Shown: one piece after another, positions 17,663 through 27,189 of the stretch
Layout of the letters: each line of letters opens with the position of its first letter
Position numbering within the stretch: position 1 is the stretch's first letter
Source: Planctomycetaceae bacterium
GTDB taxonomy: Bacteria; Planctomycetota; Planctomycetia; Pirellulales; Lacipirellulaceae
Direction: 5' to 3'
Assembly: GCA_002702655.1 (NCBI GenBank)
Contig: PABB01000015.1
Location: 124,001-188,000 of the forward strand
DNA: 64,000 bases
Position numbers and translations under genes: made by a program
The notes under the pieces: model-generated
Seen by the model: only the letters and a program-made list of their open reading frames with translations
Told to the model about the DNA's origin: nothing
The model's database searches: none

Positions 17663-18826
17663 ATGAAACACCTCTTTCCGCTGATCGTGGCGGCCCTGGC
17701 CGTCGCCTCGCAGGCCGCCGAACCGAGCGCCGACGAACTCGCCAAGGGCCTCGCCGCTCACGATCGGGCGCTGTTCGTGAAGTCCGGTTGGATTCGCGAT
17801 CCGTACATCGTGCTGGGGCCCGACGACAACTACTACCTGACCGGCACGACGCCGTTGCCGGACGACCCGCGGCAGCAGAGCGACCCCTACAACACGGGCC
17901 TGGGCGACGGCAGCATCGTGGGGTGGAAAGCTCAAGTATGGCGAAGCTCCAACTTGATCGACTGGGAATCGCTCGACACCCCCTTCACGCTGCGGGACGG
18001 GATTTGGCCGCAGGCGCGACCGCGCCGCTTCCAGACCGTGCCGCGCGACAAGTGGCGGTTGTGGGCCCCCGAGTTGCACGACGTGGGCGACCGGTGGGCG
18101 CTGGTCCACACCAGCCCCAGTCCCGTCAATGGCGCCAATCTGGTGCTCAGCGCGGGTCGCGACGTGGCCGGGCCGTGGACCAGTCCCATGGGCGCGGCGA
18201 TCGGCCGCCGCCACGATCCGTCGCTGTTTCACGACGACGACGGCACATGGTGGATGATCTGGGGCGCGACGGTCGTGGCCCCGCTGAAGCCGGACTTTTC
18301 GGGCTTCGCGGCCGAGCCGACGCCGATCGGTCCCACCGGCGAGATGGCCAAGATGGGCCACGAAGGCTGCCTGATGATGAAGTTCGGCGAGAAATACGTG
18401 CTGTTCGGTACGGGATGGAGCACCGGACAGATGCGCAAAGGCAGCTACAATCTGTACTACGCCGTGGCCGACGCCGTGACCGGACCCTACGGCCCGCGCC
18501 AGTTCGTCGGGCGGTTCTTGGGGCACGGCACGCCGTTTCGCGATCGCGACGGTCGGTGGTGGTGCACGGCGTTTTTCAACGCCAACGTACCGCCGATCGA
18601 CGGGGAGGGGATCGGCGAGCGCGACCTTGGCGACAACGCCTACACCATCAACAACCAGGGCGTGACGCTCGTGCCGTTGGAGGTCTCCACCGCCGCGGAC
18701 GGTCAGCCGATCATCCGCGCCAAGGCCCCCCGGTACGCCAGCCCGGGCCCGGACGAATCACAGCAGTTTGACTTCAACGACGACCGTGGCGGCGCAGTTC
18801 GCCCGACAGCAGGGGCGGCAGAATGA
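17663..18826 (+). CDS. Secreted GH43-type five-bladed beta-propeller glycosidase
   Basis: 387 residues with a signal peptide (MKHLFPLIVAALAVASQAA). Propeller motifs include WIRDPYIVLGPDDNYYLTGT (first catalytic Asp candidate in RDPY), KWRLWAPELHDVGDRWALV and RRHDPSLFHDDDGTWWMIWG. These fit family 43 and related arabinosidases and xylosidases; the substrate is unknown. It lies 145 bases after the FecR gene. Its stop overlaps the sulfatase start by four bases (ATGA), so the two are translated together and probably act on the same sulfated polysaccharide. Confidence 0.85.
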   Translation: MKHLFPLIVAALAVASQAAEPSADELAKGLAAHDRALFVKSGWIRDPYIVLGPDDNYYLTGTTPLPDDPRQQSDPYNTGLGDGSIVGWKAQVWRSSNLIDWESLDTPFTLRDGIWPQARPRRFQTVPRDKWRLWAPELHDVGDRWALVHTSPSPVNGANLVLSAGRDVAGPWTSPMGAAIGRRHDPSLFHDDDGTWWMIWGATVVAPLKPDFSGFAAEPTPIGPTGEMAKMGHEGCLMMKFGEKYVLFGTGWSTGQMRKGSYNLYYAVADAVTGPYGPRQFVGRFLGHGTPFRDRDGRWWCTAFFNANVPPIDGEGIGERDLGDNAYTINNQGVTLVPLEVSTAADGQPIIRAKAPRYASPGPDESQQFDFNDDRGGAVRPTAGAAE

Positions 18827-20373
18827 GTTGTTCGCATATCGCTATGTTTCTTTCGTTGGTAGCCGGTTGCGTCATCGGGGCGCCGCGCAGCCGTGCCGCA
18901 GACGACGCGCGGCCCAACGTGCTGATGATCCTGGTCGACGATCTCAAGCCGTCGTTCGGGGCCTACGGGGCGGACTTCGTCCACTCGCCCAATCTCGACG
19001 CTTTGGCCCGCCGCGGCGTGCAGTTCGACCTGGCGTACTGCAATCAGGCGGTGTGCGCGCCCTCGCGCAACAACCTGATGCTCAGCTCGCGTTCCACGTC
19101 GCTGGGCATCTACGGACTCAGCACGAACTTCCGCGTGGCCGAGCCGGAGGCCGTGACGCTGCTGCAGCACTTCATGCGGAACGGCTACCGCACCGAGGGC
19201 GTGGGCAAGGTGTTCCACATCGGTCACGGCAATACCGACGACCCCGCGTCGTGGAGCGTGCCGTTTCAACCCGATAAGGTCGTCGACTACGCCCTGCCCG
19301 AAAGCACGGGCGGCAAACTGACGCGTGAGCAGGCGTATTTCAGCAATCAAGAGCTCAATCGCATTGGCCAGCTGCCGCGCGGCGCTGCGTGGGAGCGGGC
19401 CGACGTGGCCGACGAAGCGTACGCCGACGGCCGAATCGCCGCGGAAGGCATTCGCCGGTTGCAGCAGGCCGCCGAGTCCGATCAACCTTTTTTGCTGGCG
19501 TTGGGCTTTGTCAAACCTCATCTGCCGTTCTGCGCCCCTGAGAAGTATTGGGCGATTTACGACGACGTCGATTTGCCATTGGCCGAATACGAGCAGGCGC
19601 CCGCGGGAGCGCCCGAGTACGCCGGCAAGCCTCGGTACGGCGAGCTGAGCCAGTACAAGCCGATCCCCAGCGGCGAGATGCTCGACCGCGACACGCAGCG
19701 GCAACTGGTGCATGGCTACTACGCGGCGCTCAGCTTTGCCGACGCCCAGATCGGCAAGGTGCTGGCCGAGCTTGATCGTCTGGGCCTGGATGAGAACACG
19801 ATCATCGTGCTGTGGGGCGACCACGGTTACCACCTGGGCGACCACGATCTGTGGACCAAGCACACCAACTACGAGCAGGCCAATCGCATCCCGCTGGTGT
19901 TCGCCGGCCCGGGGGTGACGGCGGCCGGGTCGCGCACCAAAGCGTTGGCCGAAACGGTCGACATCTACCCCACGCTGGCCGAACTGGCCGGGCTGCCCGC
20001 CCCGGACGGGCCGCAGCCGATCGACGGGCAGAGCCTGGCGCCGATCCTGCAGGATCCGAGCCGCTCGGTCCGCGATCACGCCTACCATGCGTACCCGCGC
20101 TCGGGACGGTTGGGTCGGGCGATCCGCACCAGTCGCTACCGCCTCGTCGAATGGAAACCCATCGGCGCCCCGACGGCCGAAGCCGAGTACGAGCTGTACG
20201 ACTACCAAACCGATCCGCAGGAGCGGCGCAACCTGGCAGCCGACCAGCCGGAACGTGTCGCCGAGTTGGCAGCCATTCTGGCAACGCATCCTGAGGCCAA
20301 ATCGTCGCCCGACGTTGCCGCGCGCCGCGCCCGCCGCAACCGGCAACGGGTCGCCAACTCGGGCGGCGAGTAG
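18823..20373 (+). CDS. Type I sulfatase, iduronate-2-sulfatase-like
   Basis: 516 residues with a signal peptide. The metal site RPNVLMILVDDLKPSFGAYG (about 27-46) and the C-x-P-S-R motif AVCAPSRNNLM, with Cys78 the formylglycine precursor, mark a type I sulfatase. VDDLKPSFGAYG and NQAVCAPSR are closest in pattern to the iduronate-2-sulfatase group. A later WGDHGYHLGDHDLWTKHTNYE block supplies the second metal and active-site residues. It removes sulfate esters in the periplasm and needs a formylglycine-generating enzyme encoded elsewhere. It is coupled to the GH43 gene by an ATGA overlap. Confidence 0.93.
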   Translation: MSCSHIAMFLSLVAGCVIGAPRSRAADDARPNVLMILVDDLKPSFGAYGADFVHSPNLDALARRGVQFDLAYCNQAVCAPSRNNLMLSSRSTSLGIYGLSTNFRVAEPEAVTLLQHFMRNGYRTEGVGKVFHIGHGNTDDPASWSVPFQPDKVVDYALPESTGGKLTREQAYFSNQELNRIGQLPRGAAWERADVADEAYADGRIAAEGIRRLQQAAESDQPFLLALGFVKPHLPFCAPEKYWAIYDDVDLPLAEYEQAPAGAPEYAGKPRYGELSQYKPIPSGEMLDRDTQRQLVHGYYAALSFADAQIGKVLAELDRLGLDENTIIVLWGDHGYHLGDHDLWTKHTNYEQANRIPLVFAGPGVTAAGSRTKALAETVDIYPTLAELAGLPAPDGPQPIDGQSLAPILQDPSRSVRDHAYHAYPRSGRLGRAIRTSRYRLVEWKPIGAPTAEAEYELYDYQTDPQERRNLAADQPERVAELAAILATHPEAKSSPDVAARRARRNRQRVANSGGE

Positions 20374-20419
20374 CTGCCGCCAATCGCCGTGGCGGCGTCC
20401 CTAGCACGCGAGTTGTGTG

Positions 20420-22009
20420 ATGCTTTTCGTCAAACGGTTTTGCCTGGGGGCGATCGTCGTCGGGTGTTGCGCGGCGCCGGCGCTGGCGGCCGACGCATCG
20501 ACTCCGCCGCGACCGCCCCACATCGTCGTGATTCTCGCCGACGATCTGGGCTACGGCGACACGGGCTGCTACGGTGCGACGGCCATCCCCACGCCAAACA
20601 TCGATCGGCTGGCCAACGAGGGGCTGCGGTTCACGCGCTGCTATGCCCCGGCGTCAACCTGCACGCCCACGCGGTACGCCCTCATGACCGGCGAGTACGG
20701 CTGGCGACAGCGGCGGCGGAAGACTTCGATCCTCGACGGCGACGCCCCGCTGGCGATTGAGCCGGGGCGCCCCACGCTGCCCGCGGTGCTGCAATCCGCC
20801 GGATACCACACGGCGCTGGTGGGCAAGTGGCATCTGGGCGTCGGCGACGGCGAGCGGCCGGTCGATTTCAACGGTCGCGTCGGCCCCGGGCCGCTGGAGG
20901 TCGGCTTTGACGAGGCGTTCTACATCCCGGCGACCGTCGATCGCGTGCCGTGCGTGTTCATCGAAGACCACGCTGTGCATCGGCTCGACCCCGCCGATCC
21001 CGTGCAGATCAGCTACCAGCGGCGGATCGGGCAGTTGCCCGTCGGTCGCGAGCGGCCCGACCTGCTGAAGTATCCAGCCGACAACCAACATAGCGACGTG
21101 ATCATCAACGGGATCAGTCGCATCGGCTACATGGCCGGCGGCCGCCAGGCGTGGTGGGTCGACGAGGAGATTGCCGACACGCTGGCCCAGCGTTGCGACC
21201 GCATAATCCAGAAACAGTACGACGGTCCGCTGTTTCTGCTGGTGGGAACGCATGATCCGCACGTGCCGCACGCGCCCCATCCGCGGTTTGTCGGGAAGTC
21301 GCAATGCGGCGTGCGCGGCGATTCGATCGTGCAGCTCGACTGGCTGGTGGGCGCGGTTCTCGACTCGCTCCAACGCGCCGGGATCGCCGAGCAGACGCTG
21401 GTGCTGGTGACCAGCGACAACGGTCCCACGGTGTTCGACGGCTACGACGACGGCTCGGTCGCGGAGTTGGGCGACCATCGCCCGGCGGGGCCGCTCCGCG
21501 GCGGAAAGTACCTGGTGGACGAAGGGGGCTGCCGCGTCCCGCTGATTGCTCGCTGGCCGGGACGGATTGAATCGGGCGAGAGCGACGAAATGATCTCGCT
21601 GGTCGATCTGTTGCCGAGCCTGGCGACGCTTGGCGGCGTGGCGGCCTTGCCGGCTGGCGTCGGAGCCGATGGCGTCGACGCGTCGGCAACGCTGCTCAGC
21701 GCCCAGAGCCCCTCGCCCCGCGACCACGTCGTGCTGCAAGGCGTCGCCAACGGGTTCGCCTTGGTGGACGGCCCCTGGAAGTTCATCCCCAGCAACGCTG
21801 CCGGTGCGGCCGACGACATCGGCCGGGGCGCCAATCCGTTGGACACGCGCTTCGCCGAGGCGCGGATCGCCGAAGATCGCCTCTATCGGCTCGACGAGGA
21901 CCCCAGCGAGTCGCGCAACCTCATCGCCGAGCACCCCGAGCAAGCCGTGCGGTTGCGCGCCCGCCTGCAGGCGATCCGTCGCGCGGGGCAGGGGACTGCC
22001 CCCCAGTAG
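20420..22009 (+). CDS. Type I sulfatase (arylsulfatase)
   Basis: 529 residues from the ATG at 20420; a GTG directly before it is an alternative. A signal peptide ends ALAADA. The metal site is HIVVILADDLGYGDTGCYGA, and the maturation motif is STCTPTRYALMTG with Cys81 the formylglycine precursor. The fourth position of C-x-P-x-R is Thr, where Ser is usual. KWHLG and TSDNGP blocks follow. The protein is probably periplasmic and acts on sulfated glycans alongside the preceding sulfatase, 46 bases upstream. Confidence 0.92.
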   Translation: MLFVKRFCLGAIVVGCCAAPALAADASTPPRPPHIVVILADDLGYGDTGCYGATAIPTPNIDRLANEGLRFTRCYAPASTCTPTRYALMTGEYGWRQRRRKTSILDGDAPLAIEPGRPTLPAVLQSAGYHTALVGKWHLGVGDGERPVDFNGRVGPGPLEVGFDEAFYIPATVDRVPCVFIEDHAVHRLDPADPVQISYQRRIGQLPVGRERPDLLKYPADNQHSDVIINGISRIGYMAGGRQAWWVDEEIADTLAQRCDRIIQKQYDGPLFLLVGTHDPHVPHAPHPRFVGKSQCGVRGDSIVQLDWLVGAVLDSLQRAGIAEQTLVLVTSDNGPTVFDGYDDGSVAELGDHRPAGPLRGGKYLVDEGGCRVPLIARWPGRIESGESDEMISLVDLLPSLATLGGVAALPAGVGADGVDASATLLSAQSPSPRDHVVLQGVANGFALVDGPWKFIPSNAAGAADDIGRGANPLDTRFAEARIAEDRLYRLDEDPSESRNLIAEHPEQAVRLRARLQAIRRAGQGTAPQ

Positions 22010-22038
22010 CGTTGTCCGACGCCCGGGCGACGCGCTGT

Positions 22039-23124
22039 CTAATCAGCATCCGTCTCGACCGACGACGATGGCGAAGCCGGCGGCGGCACGGGAAGTGCGA
22101 TTGGCTCGTCGCGATCGCACTGGAGCGCACCGTCGACGACGCGCAACTCGGCCAGTTGCAGCACGGACTGCTTCTGCGCGGGCGTGCGCTGCGCCGGCGG
22201 CGGCGTGGGGTAGGGCCGATTCGGCTCCACATGGTAGACGACAAAGGCCCGGTCCCCCGCCACCGCCACGCTGGGATGGCGGGCGCGGGAGTTGTCCTGA
22301 TCGCGCCGGCCGGGCGCTTTGAGAATGCGACCCTGGAAGCGCCACGTGATCGCGTCGTCGCTACGGTACACGCCCAGCCCGTCGTGCGGATCGGTCAGCA
22401 GCCAATACGCGTCCGCAAAACGGAATGCGTACGGCGCCTCCTGATACCGCCAGCCGTGGACGTCTGAATTGTTGACGTCGCCCGGGCACGCCCCGCGCTG
22501 GCGCCACGTGCGACCGTCGCGGCTCACCGCCCAGTGGAGGCCCTGATTGCCGCCGAGTCGGTAGTAGATGCGCAGCTCGTCGCCGACTCTCAGCAAGCTG
22601 GCGTCGATCGGATCGGGCGCGCCAAGATCAGGCGCGCCGACCCGCCGCCAGCCGTGTTGCAGGTCGTCGGCTGGGGCGAGGTAGTGCACCAGCCGCCCGG
22701 GACCGCCCCACGGACCGCGGGCGTTGTCCTTGTAAGTCGCCAGCATGTGGTACGCATCGCCGTCTCTCAGGATCCCCGGCGCCCACCGCGTGTCGGGGTT
22801 GTCGGCATGGCCGGCGGTTCCGTCAAAGGAACAGTAGCCGACCCACCGCCAGTGGGTCAGATCCGCACTGGCCGCGATGCCGATCGGCGTGCCGACATAC
22901 GTGCCCCGCGTGCGCGTCGCCCGCCGCGCCGTGTAAAAGACCCACCATTCGCGAGCCGCCTCGTTCCACACGATCTCGGGGTCGCACGAGCCGCGGTAAT
23001 GCGAATCGACGAACAACGGTGCGGGAATCTGAGCGGCGGTCTCGGCGCGGGCGGTCCCCTCAACGGTCGCGGCGAGGACCAACAGGCACGACGTGAAGCG
23101 GAACCACATGAGTCGCGGTGACAT
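22039..23124 (-). CDS. Exported beta-propeller glycosidase (GH43/GH32-like)
   Basis: 361 residues with a signal peptide (FRFTSCLLVLAATVEGTARA). Repeated propeller blades are visible: HYRGSCDPEIVWNEAAREWWVFYTAR, GIAASADLTHWRWVG, WAPGILRDGDAYHMLATY, APDPIDASLLRVGDELRIYYRLGG and APYAFRFADAYWLLTDPHDGLGVYRSDD. The acidic residues in CDPEI, WAPGI and PIDAS sit where clan GH-F/GH-J enzymes keep catalytic acids, but the family is not certain. It converges on the sulfatase gene, 29 bases between stops, and may act on the same glycan. An ATG at 23109 is an alternative start; neither has a clear ribosome site. Confidence 0.72.
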   Translation of the reverse strand: MSPRLMWFRFTSCLLVLAATVEGTARAETAAQIPAPLFVDSHYRGSCDPEIVWNEAAREWWVFYTARRATRTRGTYVGTPIGIAASADLTHWRWVGYCSFDGTAGHADNPDTRWAPGILRDGDAYHMLATYKDNARGPWGGPGRLVHYLAPADDLQHGWRRVGAPDLGAPDPIDASLLRVGDELRIYYRLGGNQGLHWAVSRDGRTWRQRGACPGDVNNSDVHGWRYQEAPYAFRFADAYWLLTDPHDGLGVYRSDDAITWRFQGRILKAPGRRDQDNSRARHPSVAVAGDRAFVVYHVEPNRPYPTPPPAQRTPAQKQSVLQLAELRVVDGALQCDRDEPIALPVPPPASPSSSVETDAD

Positions 23125-23185
23125 GGGGGGCGACGGTGCGGTGTTTGAGAGCCGAGCCCCCGCGGTACCGCAAAGGGCGTTGCCC

Positions 23186-23833
23186 TCAGCATAGATTCTT
23201 CCTCGTCCTCAGCCAACCAAGGCACGCCAACGGCAGCGCAAGCGCCAGGCTGGACGGCTCGGGCGTCCAGATGCCGACGCTTGCCCGATTAAACCGCACC
23301 GGACCGCTGACGCCCGTGCCGGGATCGCCGCCGCCGCCGGCCACGTAGAAGTCGAACAGCCCGCCGCCGACGGGACTGACAAACGACGTTTCCACGGAAA
23401 TATGGAAGTCGTGAAACTTCAGCGGCGGCAACGGCTGCAGCGGCAGGTTCTGCAGGTCGATGAACCCCGCCGCGGCGGTGCCTTGCACGACGATGGCGTC
23501 ATTGGTGATCAAGTTGCCGTGCATGTCGCTCAAATCGACGACGATGCGGTAGTCGAGATCGACGTTGTTGCCCGTGTTGCCCACGGCGAACTCGATGTTC
23601 GTGCTGGCGCCCGAGGAGAGCTGGATGTGTTTCATGTCCTTCAGCACGTAGTCCAACTCCAGCGGGGCGCCGACCGACGCGCCCAGAATCTGCGGCAGGG
23701 GCCCGGCGTCGACTTCCACGTACCCCGCCCCGGGGATGGGGTCGACCATGTACGTGGCGGCCAGCGCCGGCGTGGCGAGCAAGACTCCGCAGACGAGCGA
23801 CGTAGCGGCAAGAACGGTTCGTGAGGCGGCCAT
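23186..23833 (-). CDS. PEP-CTERM protein
   Basis: 215 residues from an ATG at 23833 with GGGAGGAA 7 bases upstream. Signal peptide MAASRTVLAATSLVCGVLLATPALA. The body is beta-rich with no recognised domain. The C terminus carries TPEPSSLALALPLACLGWLRTRKN, a PEP-CTERM signal with a short basic tail. Presumably surface-sorted by an exosortase encoded elsewhere. Function unknown. Confidence 0.87.
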   Translation of the reverse strand: MAASRTVLAATSLVCGVLLATPALAATYMVDPIPGAGYVEVDAGPLPQILGASVGAPLELDYVLKDMKHIQLSSGASTNIEFAVGNTGNNVDLDYRIVVDLSDMHGNLITNDAIVVQGTAAAGFIDLQNLPLQPLPPLKFHDFHISVETSFVSPVGGGLFDFYVAGGGGDPGTGVSGPVRFNRASVGIWTPEPSSLALALPLACLGWLRTRKNLC

Positions 23834-24094
23834 CGCAAATTCCTCCCTCAATGTGAACTGTGGCGGTCGAACCGCGCCGGCGACGCGGCTGCGCAGAGGA
23901 CATCAACAAACGGCGTCGCGAGGCGACAGCTGCGCAGGGAATTCTTCGTCCGGCGGTCCGCCGGCCCCCGAAACGGCGGTCGGCCCTTTGCAGCGGGCGG
24001 CGGCGCTGCTATAGCCAAAGGGTGGCGGCGTTCGCCGCCGGGGCGGCGCCGGCTTTTCGCGCTCCTTTGCACCGGGACCACGGATCAGCGCACG

Positions 24095-27037
24095 ATGAGT
24101 TCCTCGACCATGAAATATGACGCCGACGACATCGCCCGCCAGTTGCGGCGCACCGTGCGCGGCAAGGTGTCGTTCGACCCGGTGATCCGGGGCATCTTTG
24201 CGACCGACGCCAGCCACTACCAAATGACGCCGCAATGCGTCGTCGAGCCGCTGGACGAGCAGGACGTCGTGGCCGCGCTGCAAGTCGCGGCGGCGGCGGG
24301 ACTCGCCGTCACGCCGCGCGGCGCCGCCACTGCGCTGTCGGGCCAAACGTTCGGTCCCGGCATGGTGCTCGATACGTCGCGGCACCTGAACCAGGTGCTG
24401 CAAATCAATCGCGACGAGCAGTGGGCCCGCGTCCAGCCCGGCGTGGTCCGCGATCAGCTCAACGCACAGCTCAAACCGCTGGGGCTGCAATTTGCGCCCG
24501 ACCCGGCCACCAGCAGCCGGGCCACCGTCGGCGGGATGATCGGCAACAACTCCTCGGGCACGCGGTCGCTCGTGTACGGCAAGACGATCGACCACACGCT
24601 GGAATGTCGCGTGGCGCTGGCCGACGGGACCGTGATGGACCTCCTCGAGTGCAGCCCCGAGGCATGGCGAACCAAGACCCGCGCCGGCGGGCGCGAAGGG
24701 ACGCTGTATCAGCGCATCGAGGAGATCATCAACGCCAACCGGGCGGAGATCCTGGCTCGCTATCCGCGCGTGATGCGCCGCGTCGCCGGCTACAACCTGG
24801 ACGAGTTCGTCGACGGCGCCGGCTACACGGGGCCGATCGGCCCCCGGGCCGCGATCAACGCCGGCGTCCGCCCGTGGAATCTGTCCAACCTGATCGTCGG
24901 CTCCGAAGGCACGCTGGCCACGCTGTTGGATGCAAAGGTGCGCGTCGTCCCGCTGCCGGTCGCCACGGCCGTGTGCGTGGTGCATTTCGACAGCGAAATC
25001 GACGCCCTGGCGGCCGTGCCGCGAATCAACGAGTACGGACCTTCCGCGGTGGAACTGCTCGACCGCGGCATCCTCCGCGAAGCGCAGATCAATCCCACGA
25101 CGCGCGACATGGCCGGGTGGGTCGAAGGCGACCCGGCGGCGGTGCTGCTGACCGAGTTCTTCGCCGACTCGCCCGCCGAAGCGGCCGAGCGGGTCAACGC
25201 GTTCGCCGCCGCACTGGCCGCGGCCGGGACGGGGTTTGCGCATCCGACGATGCTGGAGCCCCGCGCGCAGGCCGACGTCTGGGAGACCCGCAAGTTGGGG
25301 CTGGGGTTGATCTCGAACGTCCGCGGGCCGGTCAAGGGGCAGGCGTTCGTCGAGGACGCCTGCGTGCCCGTCGAGGTGCTCGCCGAGTATATCGAGCGGC
25401 TCGCGCGCGAGTGCACCGCGTTGGACGTGGACTATTCGATGTACGCCCACGCGTCGGTGGGGGTGATCCACTTCCGACCGGCGCTCGATTTGCATCGCCC
25501 CGAGCATCAGCAAAAGATGAAGCAGATCGCCGACGCCGCCTTCGAAATGGTCATGGGCTACGGCGGCGTGTTCTCCGGCGAGCACGGCGACGGCCAATTG
25601 CGCGGCGAGTACGTGCCGCGGCAGTTCGGACCGCAACTGTACGAAGCGTTCCGCGACGTGAAGCGGGCGTTCGACCCGGACCACCGCATGAATCCCGGCA
25701 AGATCGTCGATGCGCCCTCGATGATCGAACCGGCATCGCTGCGCTACGGCGCGAACTACCGCACGGGCCCCGTGCCGGCGGAGTTTCACTATCGCGACCA
25801 GGACGGATTTCGCCTGGCGGTCGAGCAGTGCAACGGGGTGGGCGCCTGCCGGAAGATTGGCGCCGGCACGATGTGCCCCTCCTACATGGCCACCCGCGAC
25901 GAAAAAGACACGACCCGCGGCCGCGCGAACGCCTTGCGGCTGGCGATGTCAGGTCAGTTGCAGGTCGACCCGGCCGCGGCGCTGGGCAGCGACGGCGTGC
26001 ACGAGGTGCTCGAGCTGTGCCTCTCCTGCAAAGCCTGCAAGACCGAGTGTCCCAACGCGGTGGATATGTCCCGGCTGAAGGCCGACGCGCTGCAGATGCG
26101 CTACGACCGACACGGCATTCCGTTGTCGGCCAAGGTCATCGGCCGCATGCCGGATCAGGCGCGGCGGCTGGCCGGGTCGCTCGCCTGGGCGCCCAAACTG
26201 CTGCAGTCGCTCCCTGGGGCGCGGCGGCTGATGCAGCGGTTCACGAAGATCGACAGCCGGCGGCACATCCCCGAATTTGCCCCGCGGACGCTCGCCCAAC
26301 GGCTGGCCGAGCGGCCCGCCTCGACCGTGCCCCCGACGCGCGGCAAGGTCGTGTTGTTCGACGACACCTACGCGAGCTTCATGGAGCCGCACGTCGGCGT
26401 CGCGGCGGTCGAACTGCTGGAAGGGCTGGGGTACAAAGTCATCATCGCCAACGCCGGGTGCTGCCAGCGGACGCGTCTGTCGCAGGGGCTGGTGCGCGAA
26501 GCCAAGCAGCTGGGGGCTAAGACGCTCGCCAACCTGGACCAGTTCGCGCAGCAGAACATTCCGATTCTCTGTTTGGAGCCGTCGTGCGCGTCGGCGCTGA
26601 CCGACGATCTGCCGGATTTGATCGATGATGCGGAGCTGGGCGCCCGCGTCGCCGCCAACGTGCATATGATCGACGTCTTTCTGGAGCGCGAAGGCGTGAC
26701 GCTCGCCAGCGACCACGCACAAGTGCTGCTGCACGGGCATTGCCACCAAAAGGCCCTGTACGGCACCGGCGCCATCAAGCGTTCGTTTGCCGCCATCGAC
26801 GGCGTCGAGTGCCGCGAAGTCGACAGCGGCTGCTGCGGCATGGCCGGCGCGTTCGGCTACCAGCATCACGAGCTGTCGGAGCAAATCGGCGAGGACCGGC
26901 TATTTCCGGCGGTGCGCGAAGCCGTGGAGCGCGGCGACACGATCGTCGCCTGCGGGATCTCCTGCCGGCACCAGTTGAAGGATTTTATGGACGTCGACGC
27001 CAAGCACTGGGTCGAGGTCGTTCGCCCCGGCGAGTAG
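24095..27037 (+). CDS. FAD-linked oxidase fused to Fe-S/CCG domains (YdiJ-like 2-hydroxyacid dehydrogenase)
   Basis: 980 residues, matching the size of the YdiJ-type D-2-hydroxyacid dehydrogenases. The N-terminal half is an FAD-binding type 4 oxidase (VTPRGAATALSGQTFGPG, ATVGGMIGNNSSGTRSLVYG) with its C-terminal lobe (FSGEHGDGQLRGEYVP). Then come two 4Fe-4S-type clusters: CNGVGACRKIGAGTMCPSYM from about 579 and CLSCKACKTECPNAVDM from about 642. Two CCG units follow (NAGCCQRTR near 788, SGCCGMAGAFGY near 911), with HGHCHQKALYG between them. It should oxidise D-lactate or D-2-hydroxyglutarate and pass electrons to the membrane pool. The substrate is inferred from family, not shown. Confidence 0.9.
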   Translation: MSSSTMKYDADDIARQLRRTVRGKVSFDPVIRGIFATDASHYQMTPQCVVEPLDEQDVVAALQVAAAAGLAVTPRGAATALSGQTFGPGMVLDTSRHLNQVLQINRDEQWARVQPGVVRDQLNAQLKPLGLQFAPDPATSSRATVGGMIGNNSSGTRSLVYGKTIDHTLECRVALADGTVMDLLECSPEAWRTKTRAGGREGTLYQRIEEIINANRAEILARYPRVMRRVAGYNLDEFVDGAGYTGPIGPRAAINAGVRPWNLSNLIVGSEGTLATLLDAKVRVVPLPVATAVCVVHFDSEIDALAAVPRINEYGPSAVELLDRGILREAQINPTTRDMAGWVEGDPAAVLLTEFFADSPAEAAERVNAFAAALAAAGTGFAHPTMLEPRAQADVWETRKLGLGLISNVRGPVKGQAFVEDACVPVEVLAEYIERLARECTALDVDYSMYAHASVGVIHFRPALDLHRPEHQQKMKQIADAAFEMVMGYGGVFSGEHGDGQLRGEYVPRQFGPQLYEAFRDVKRAFDPDHRMNPGKIVDAPSMIEPASLRYGANYRTGPVPAEFHYRDQDGFRLAVEQCNGVGACRKIGAGTMCPSYMATRDEKDTTRGRANALRLAMSGQLQVDPAAALGSDGVHEVLELCLSCKACKTECPNAVDMSRLKADALQMRYDRHGIPLSAKVIGRMPDQARRLAGSLAWAPKLLQSLPGARRLMQRFTKIDSRRHIPEFAPRTLAQRLAERPASTVPPTRGKVVLFDDTYASFMEPHVGVAAVELLEGLGYKVIIANAGCCQRTRLSQGLVREAKQLGAKTLANLDQFAQQNIPILCLEPSCASALTDDLPDLIDDAELGARVAANVHMIDVFLEREGVTLASDHAQVLLHGHCHQKALYGTGAIKRSFAAIDGVECREVDSGCCGMAGAFGYQHHELSEQIGEDRLFPAVREAVERGDTIVACGISCRHQLKDFMDVDAKHWVEVVRPGE

Positions 27038-27189
27038 GGGACGTTGACCTGCGACGACGAGCCGCGCGGCCCGGCCAACTGGAAATCAAGTCGCACGGCG
27101 GGGTATGATCGAGTGCTGACGCCAATACGCTCGGCATGACGCCGAGCCGCCCCTGCGCGGCCGACTTCACGAGACTGCGGGAGACGACG

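Noticed and set aside
23903-25789. A 628-codon minus-strand frame opposite the FAD/Fe-S gene, with similar long frames at 15781-17745 and 18703-20346
   Set aside because: Mirror frames of real genes. Repetitive Arg/Gly/Val-rich translations without domains or ribosome sites.
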